Assembly: GCA_023392035.1 (NCBI GenBank)
Contig: JAEVZY010000087.1
Location: forward strand, 1 to 9,431
Length of the DNA: 9,431 nt
Direction of reading: 5' to 3'
Source of the DNA: Pseudomonadota bacterium
GTDB taxonomy: Bacteria > Pseudomonadota > Gammaproteobacteria > Burkholderiales > Burkholderiaceae_D
Under the pieces are notes generated by a model that worked only from the letters and a program-made list of their open reading frames with translations, had not been told where the DNA came from and did no database searches. Each line of letters starts with the position of its first letter. Position 1 is the first letter of the stretch. Made by a program: the position numbers and the translations under genes. Below are positions 5,481-9,431 of the stretch, piece by piece.

Positions 5481-6701
5481 TCAGCGGCGCCCAGGGCGCG
5501 GCGGGGCGGCGCGATGCTTGGTCAGCGACAAGGCGCCGACGCCCGCAATCAGCCAAAACAGCGGATCGAACACATAAAACTTGCCTACCCACAGCGGCAA
5601 CAGCGCCAGCACCGCCGGCAGTCCGCCGCTTTTCCAGGCGGCGCGCAGCGTGCTGAAAACAATGAAGAGCGCCACTGGCAAGCCGAGCCGCATCATCAGG
5701 TTGAGCGCCAGCCCGGCATCCTGCGGCGACTCGCAGCCGCGGCAAAAATCATGGTCCAGCGAGGTGCCGAGCAAGAGCACATGCCCAAGCTCCCGCATGA
5801 AGCCCTGGTAGGCCTGCAGCTTGGAGGCGCCCGAGCCATCGCCGGCATCCAGGCGTCCCATCAGATACTGCAATCCATCGCCGCCGCCCTTGTCCAGGTT
5901 CAGCCAGAGCCAGATCGCCGGCGGCAGCAACAGCAACAGCAGCAAGGCCAGACGCAGCGGGCGCAAGGGCCACAGGCAAGCCAGCACGGCCGCGGCGAAG
6001 AACACCGCGCCGGCCAGCACCGACCACAGCGAGAAGGACAGCAGGGTCGTGGCCACCGCCAGCAGGTCCGGCCAGTCGAACCACTTGCCGCGCACCAGCG
6101 CGCGCAGCACGACCAGGCCGTACACCCAGTTGGCATAGGTGCCGGGCTCGATATGGGGGCCCGTCAGCCGCAGCAAGGATGCATCACCTTCAAAGCCGAG
6201 GCGCGCCTGACTCCAGGGATGCAGCATGTGGTGCACATCGACCAGGCTGCCATTGAGGTAATAGACCGCGTACTGCGCCAGGAACAGGCCGACCCAGGCC
6301 GCCAGCAGCAAGTCCAGCGCCAGCACCAGGCTGGCGCGCCAGCCGGGCACATAAAAGGCTGCCGAGATCAGACAGGCCATCACCGCAAAACCGGCAAACA
6401 TCACGCCCCACCAGGTGGTGGACATCAGGTTCATCAGCACGATCCACAGTGCCAGCCCGCACAGCGGCAGCGCCAGGCCTTGCAGCAACGGCCGTTGCCA
6501 GGCCGTGCCGAGCAGCATGGCGCTTCCCAGCAGGGCCAGGCCAAACCGCAGATAGAGTGCAAAGCCGCCGCCTTCGGCCGGCGTGAGCAGGTAGTGCAGC
6601 CAGACGGCAAGCAGCAGCGCGGCCAGCCAGGTGCGCCAGCCGACGCGCCCGGCCGAGCTGGAGCGCAGTGCAGGAATATGCAGGGTGGCGGCGTTATTCA
6701 T
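5481..6701 (-). CDS. Polytopic membrane protein, probable Wzy-type polysaccharide polymerase
   Basis: A 406-residue protein with about 10-12 hydrophobic segments. Wzy enzymes join flipped repeat units in the periplasm; they share topology much more than sequence. Support here is (1) size and hydrophobicity, (2) position directly after the flippase and before glycosyltransferase genes, (3) a long hydrophilic, presumably periplasmic loop around residues 165-200 containing RLTGPHIEPGTYANW, which recalls the 'G-x-x-x-E-P-(S/G)-x-x-A' element of many polymerases, and (4) a second hydrophilic stretch around 275-325 (MGRLDAGDGSGASKLQAYQG and LLGTSLDHDFC), recalling the 'R-x-x-S...G-x-G' region of O-antigen ligase/polymerase proteins. 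A seven-leucine run at about residues 253-259 comes from a CAG/CAA repeat in the DNA. There is no clear Shine-Dalgarno; the start lies 3 bases after the flippase stop, so translation probably depends on coupling. An O-antigen ligase-like protein is the main alternative. Confidence 0.75.
   Translation of the reverse strand: MNNAATLHIPALRSSSAGRVGWRTWLAALLLAVWLHYLLTPAEGGGFALYLRFGLALLGSAMLLGTAWQRPLLQGLALPLCGLALWIVLMNLMSTTWWGVMFAGFAVMACLISAAFYVPGWRASLVLALDLLLAAWVGLFLAQYAVYYLNGSLVDVHHMLHPWSQARLGFEGDASLLRLTGPHIEPGTYANWVYGLVVLRALVRGKWFDWPDLLAVATTLLSFSLWSVLAGAVFFAAAVLACLWPLRPLRLALLLLLLLPPAIWLWLNLDKGGGDGLQYLMGRLDAGDGSGASKLQAYQGFMRELGHVLLLGTSLDHDFCRGCESPQDAGLALNLMMRLGLPVALFIVFSTLRAAWKSGGLPAVLALLPLWVGKFYVFDPLFWLIAGVGALSLTKHRAAPPRPGRR
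5925..5945 (-). repeat. CAG/CAA triplet tract encoding a poly-leucine run
   Basis: On the plus strand the tract reads CAGCAA, CAGCAA, CAGCAG, CAA, giving seven leucines (TTG/CTG codons) in a membrane helix of the probable polymerase. It may simply reflect leucine codon use in a transmembrane segment, but it is the most regular simple repeat in the window. Confidence 0.6.
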
Positions 6702-6704
6702 GAT

Positions 6705-8090
6705 TCATGCCGGCTGGGGCCGCCGCTTGTTCAAGGCGCCATGCACATCGCGCAGGTCGCCGCGCCGCAGACACAGCAGGCTGGTGAAGGAGACATGGGT
6801 GAGGTGCTTGTAGGCCAGCATCTTCAGCAGCAAGTCGATGCAGTAGACCGTGCTGGTCACCACGGCCGCGCCCAGGATGCCGAAATGGGGCAGCACCAGC
6901 CAGTTGCCGGCAATACTGAGAAAGGCCGCGCAAGCCGCCATGTACAGATTGAGTTCCGGCCTGCCGCGTGCGGCGATATCGTTGGCTATCACGCGCGCCG
7001 AAGACAAAGCCACGATTCCCGGCAGCAGCAGCACGAAGGGCAGATAACTGGCGTGATACTGCTCGCCAAACAGCCAGCCGATCAGTGGCCAGGCCAGCGC
7101 CGCGGCGAGCAGCGCGCCGACGGCGGAAGCGGCCAGCACCATGCGCGAGACGATGGTGGTGATCTCGATGCGCCGCCTTTCATTGCCTTCCAGCTCGGAC
7201 AGCCGCGGCAGGATCACCATGCTGATCGCATGCGACAGCATCCACACCTTTTCGCCCAGCTGAAAGGCAATCGCGTAGATGCCGGCCGCGGCCGGATTGA
7301 TCAGCAGATTCACCAGGAAGATATCGGCCCGGCTCTGCAACAAGGTCAGCAAATTGCTGAGATAAACCTTGTGCCCATAGGACAGGGAATATTGGAGACA
7401 GGCTTTGTCCATTCCATAGTCCGGGGGCATTGCGTGCTGCCCTGCTCCGCCCTGCCGCACGGGTACGGCGCGGCGCAGGAACAGCGCCGCCAGTGCCACG
7501 GCCATGCCCAGCGCCAGCAGATTGGCGCTCACCAGCCAGGCCACTTGCGTCACCCCGGCCAGCACCATCAGCGTCACCGCCGCCAGCAGCAGCGCCGGCT
7601 GGGTCAGCATCACCAGATTGAGCCGCTTGAATTGCTGCAGCCCCTGGAACACGCTGGACAAAAGCACCAGCGCAAGCGACAAGGGGTAGCTCGCCAGGGC
7701 CAGCCACAACACCCGCGCCTCGATGCCGGGAAAAACGCGCTCGCCGAAGAAGCCGATCAGGATCGCCCCGGCCACCAGCCCCGCCACGGCCAGCGCGCAA
7801 AACAGCTGACCATTGGTGGCGAGCACCTGGCGCAGCGAGAAACGTTGCGCGCCCAGGTAATAGACATTGGCTGCATTGATCCCAAGATTGAAGAACGTGG
7901 TCAGGAGCGTGGGCAGCAACAGCGCCACCACCCAGGCGCCGTTGCCGGCCGGTCCCCAATGCTTGGCCACCAGCACCATTGCGCCCAGTTGCAGCAAAGC
8001 CGACAGGGTTTGCGCGCCCAGCATGGCGCCGCAATTCTTCAGGAGCGTCAACAGCTCCAGCGGAAACGGTGTGGTGGCACGCGGACTCAT
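6705..8090 (-). CDS. Wzx-like polysaccharide flippase (MOP superfamily)
   Basis: A 461-residue, strongly hydrophobic protein with about 12-14 predicted membrane helices by eye, matching Wzx/RfbX repeat-unit flippases in size and character. It would move the undecaprenyl-diphosphate-linked repeat unit from the cytoplasmic to the periplasmic leaflet. Family-like features include an N-terminal half opening with LLKNCGAMLGAQTLSALLQL, a VAKHWGPAGNGAW loop after the first helix, and a second half containing LQSRADIFLVNLLINPAAAG, where the RAD-IFLVN element is typical. I chose the ATG at 8090 over an in-frame ATG 81 codons upstream at 8333. The longer version would add an Arg/Ala-rich non-hydrophobic leader lying inside the GT4 gene, while the ATG at 8090 overlaps the GT4 stop as ATGA and begins the first amphipathic/hydrophobic segment. 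A weak GGAAG lies about 8 bases upstream. The stop is 3 bases from the next start. Specific gene names are not assignable because Wzx proteins diverge widely. Confidence 0.9.
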   Translation of the reverse strand: MSPRATTPFPLELLTLLKNCGAMLGAQTLSALLQLGAMVLVAKHWGPAGNGAWVVALLLPTLLTTFFNLGINAANVYYLGAQRFSLRQVLATNGQLFCALAVAGLVAGAILIGFFGERVFPGIEARVLWLALASYPLSLALVLLSSVFQGLQQFKRLNLVMLTQPALLLAAVTLMVLAGVTQVAWLVSANLLALGMAVALAALFLRRAVPVRQGGAGQHAMPPDYGMDKACLQYSLSYGHKVYLSNLLTLLQSRADIFLVNLLINPAAAGIYAIAFQLGEKVWMLSHAISMVILPRLSELEGNERRRIEITTIVSRMVLAASAVGALLAAALAWPLIGWLFGEQYHASYLPFVLLLPGIVALSSARVIANDIAARGRPELNLYMAACAAFLSIAGNWLVLPHFGILGAAVVTSTVYCIDLLLKMLAYKHLTHVSFTSLLCLRRGDLRDVHGALNKRRPQPA

Positions 8091-9385
8091 GACGCCATCT
8101 TCCGGGACTGTACGAGACGCCCGCCGGGCAGATTCTCGCGCGCCGGCAAGCGCGCGGTGTCGCGCAATACCCGCAAAATGAAGCGGGCGTAGTTGCGGCC
8201 GGCATGGAAATCGGCGCAGATCTTGTCGCGCGCGGCGACCCTCAGGCCAGGCAGCTTCAGGCGCGGCAGCAGCGCGGCGATGGCCTCGGCCAGCTCCTGC
8301 GCACTGGGCGCGTGATGCATCAGGCAGCCGCATTCGGCCGACACCAGTTCAGCCACGCCCCCCACATCGGGCGCCACCGCCGGCACGCCATAGCTCATGG
8401 CTTCCATCACCGATACCGGCACCCCTTCGTTCTTGCTGGCGTTGAGCAGCAAATCCACCGGCTGCGACTCCAGGTAGAGCTTGACTCCGGCATTGCTCAG
8501 GTGGCCCGGCATGCTCCAATGCACGTTGCGCCACAGGAAAGCCGAGGCGGCCTGGTCCTTCAAGGATTCATGCAGCGGGCCGGCGCCAAGATGGGTCCAG
8601 TAAATATCCATCTCCGGCAATTTTTCCGACAGCCGCGCCAGCGCTTCGATGATCAAGTCGACCCGCTTGTGGGGCACGCAGAACGAGATCGACAGGACAT
8701 ACAGCGCATTGCCGCTGGAGGTGGTCGCCATCTGCTCCGGCACCGGCACGCCCAGCCGGCTCAAGGTGGCCTTGTTGGCCGGCACGCCGTACACGCGCTT
8801 CAGATACGCCTGTCCCTGGCGCGACACCGCATAGAAGCGGTCGATGTCGGCCACGAACTGGCGCTTGAGCGGAATGTAGTGGTGCGGCGCCTCTTCCTCA
8901 TACAGCTCGTAGTTGTGGATGCGCGTCACCAGCCGCGGGATCGTCCCCAGGCGCTTTTGCAGGGCCGCGCCCAGCGAGGCGCTGTCGTTCCAGTAGCAGT
9001 AGACCAGGTCGAACTTCTGTCCCGCCAGGCAGGCCTGCAGCACCTGCGAAACGCGCAGCATCTGCGCCGTGGCATGCCAGGCCTTGGCCAGGCACCAGGC
9101 GGAAAAGCCTTTGCGGCGCAGCACGCTCGCCACTTCGCGCCAGAACACTGAATGAAACAGCGCGCGCAGCAGAAAGCGCCACAGGTGCGCGGCCGCGCAA
9201 CCTTGCGCCAGCCGCAAGTCCAGCTGTATCCGGGATGGAATCTCGCGCGGCTCGCCCCGCGCCACCAGCGGCATGAGCACCAGTTCCAGCGCCGGCACCG
9301 CCGCCCAGTAGCGGATTTCTTCTTCTATGAACTGTTCCCCAGGCGGGTAGGGAAAAGCGGCTGTAATCATGGCGATGCGGGTCAT
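8087..9385 (-). CDS. GT4-family glycosyltransferase (GT-B fold)
   Basis: A 432-residue protein of usual GT4 length. It should transfer a sugar from a nucleotide donor to the growing lipid-linked repeat unit at the cytoplasmic face of the inner membrane, with retention of configuration. The N-terminal half has the start typical of EPS-type GT4 enzymes (AFPYPPGEQFIEEEI, about residues 10-24) and a TRIHNYELYEEE stretch (154-165), resembling the 'R-x-H-x-Y-x-L-Y-E' segment of capsule and EPS GT4 members. The donor-binding half has RLGVPVP (210-216), the basic CVPHKR (236-241), and EGVPVSVME, giving the conserved E-x7-E pair E320 and E328, then GVPAVAPDVGG (333-343). The start overlaps the upstream stop (ATGA), with only a weak GGGGA Shine-Dalgarno about 8 bases before it, which points to coupling. 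The 3' end overlaps the flippase start in the same way. No signal peptide or clear transmembrane helix is seen. Donor and linkage cannot be told from sequence. Confidence 0.93.
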   Translation of the reverse strand: MTRIAMITAAFPYPPGEQFIEEEIRYWAAVPALELVLMPLVARGEPREIPSRIQLDLRLAQGCAAAHLWRFLLRALFHSVFWREVASVLRRKGFSAWCLAKAWHATAQMLRVSQVLQACLAGQKFDLVYCYWNDSASLGAALQKRLGTIPRLVTRIHNYELYEEEAPHHYIPLKRQFVADIDRFYAVSRQGQAYLKRVYGVPANKATLSRLGVPVPEQMATTSSGNALYVLSISFCVPHKRVDLIIEALARLSEKLPEMDIYWTHLGAGPLHESLKDQAASAFLWRNVHWSMPGHLSNAGVKLYLESQPVDLLLNASKNEGVPVSVMEAMSYGVPAVAPDVGGVAELVSAECGCLMHHAPSAQELAEAIAALLPRLKLPGLRVAARDKICADFHAGRNYARFILRVLRDTARLPARENLPGGRLVQSRKMAS

Positions 9386-9431
9386 GGCCGCAGTCCCCGG
9401 ATCACGCGACGCTGCTCGTCCTCGCTCAACC
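9382..9431 (-). CDS. 3' end of an upstream gene (partial), possibly a sugar aminotransferase
   Basis: Only the last 15 codons and a TGA stop are in the window; the gene continues past the right edge. The visible tail reads LSEDEQRRVIRGLRP. Its stop overlaps the start of the next gene in the tetranucleotide ATGA (9382-9385), so the two are probably translationally coupled and in one operon. A tail of the form 'L-S/T-x-x-E-Q-x-x-V-I-x-x-L' is common at the C-terminus of DegT/DnrJ/EryC1/StrS sugar aminotransferases, and similar endings occur in sugar epimerases. Either would suit a polysaccharide locus, but 15 residues cannot decide between them. That the frame is real rests mainly on its placement and the ATGA overlap. 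Confidence 0.5.
   Translation of the reverse strand, partial: LSEDEQRRVIRGLRP

Noticed and set aside
5373..8192. Plus-strand open frame of 939 codons as a gene
   Set aside because: It lies antisense to three well-supported genes in the codon-aligned frame, is Gln/His/Arg-rich low-complexity, shows no domain, and spans their junctions.
7180..8205. Minus-strand 341-codon frame within the flippase
   Set aside because: It is an out-of-frame shadow of the flippase with no hydrophobic helices or motifs.
8091..8333. 81-residue N-terminal extension of the flippase
   Set aside because: It lies inside the GT4 gene in another frame, is Arg/Ala-rich and not hydrophobic; the ATG at 8090 overlaps the GT4 stop and begins a normal flippase.
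1..9431. Mobile elements, CRISPR arrays or RNA genes
   Set aside because: I found no transposase-like frame, long direct or inverted repeat pair, regularly spaced repeats, or tRNA/rRNA-like structure; every kilobase is covered by operon genes.

Overview
The window is one leftward-transcribed (minus-strand) block of extracellular or surface polysaccharide genes. The DNA is visibly GC-rich, TTA, CTA and TCA codons are almost absent, and the protein styles (an AmsE-like glycosyltransferase, a Wzx/Wzy pair, a GDDTP-type AsnB amidotransferase) suggest a GC-rich proteobacterium. A betaproteobacterium of the Burkholderiales/Oxalobacteraceae kind is my best guess, but no marker gene here proves it.

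Layout in transcription order, from the right edge to the left: the last 15 codons of an upstream gene (9382-9431); a GT4 glycosyltransferase (8087-9385); a Wzx-like flippase (6705-8090); a polytopic membrane protein that is probably the Wzy polymerase (5481-6701); an AmsE-like GT2 glycosyltransferase (4608-5468); an AsnB/WbpS-type glutamine amidotransferase with a GTG start (2584-4596); an exported polysaccharide-lyase-like protein (1692-2579); a second GT2 glycosyltransferase (705-1673); and a PIG-L/LmbE zinc deacetylase (56-688). Beyond the last stop codon lie two back-to-back hairpins (1-56), which may close the transcript. The longest gap between genes is about 18 bases, two junctions are ATGA overlaps, and there is no room for an internal intergenic promoter. 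The whole window therefore reads as the distal part of a single operon whose promoter lies to the right. No stretch over 300 bases lacks a gene.

How the genes fit together (inference): the three glycosyltransferases extend a lipid-linked repeat unit in the cytoplasm, the flippase turns it over, and the membrane polymerase joins the units. The AsnB-like enzyme and the PIG-L deacetylase are two tailoring activities. The first could convert a uronic acid carboxylate to an amide, as WbpS and WbtH are thought to do. The second could free an amine from an N-acetylated sugar. The lyase-like protein carries a signal peptide with a possible lipobox and would act outside the cytoplasm on chain length, release or quality control. 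Together these predict a uronate-containing polymer whose charge is edited twice. The priming transferase, chain-length and outer-membrane export proteins and sugar-nucleotide genes are not in view and should lie to the right.

I see no tRNA, rRNA, CRISPR array, insertion sequence or phage remnant. Long open frames on the plus strand are codon-aligned antisense shadows.
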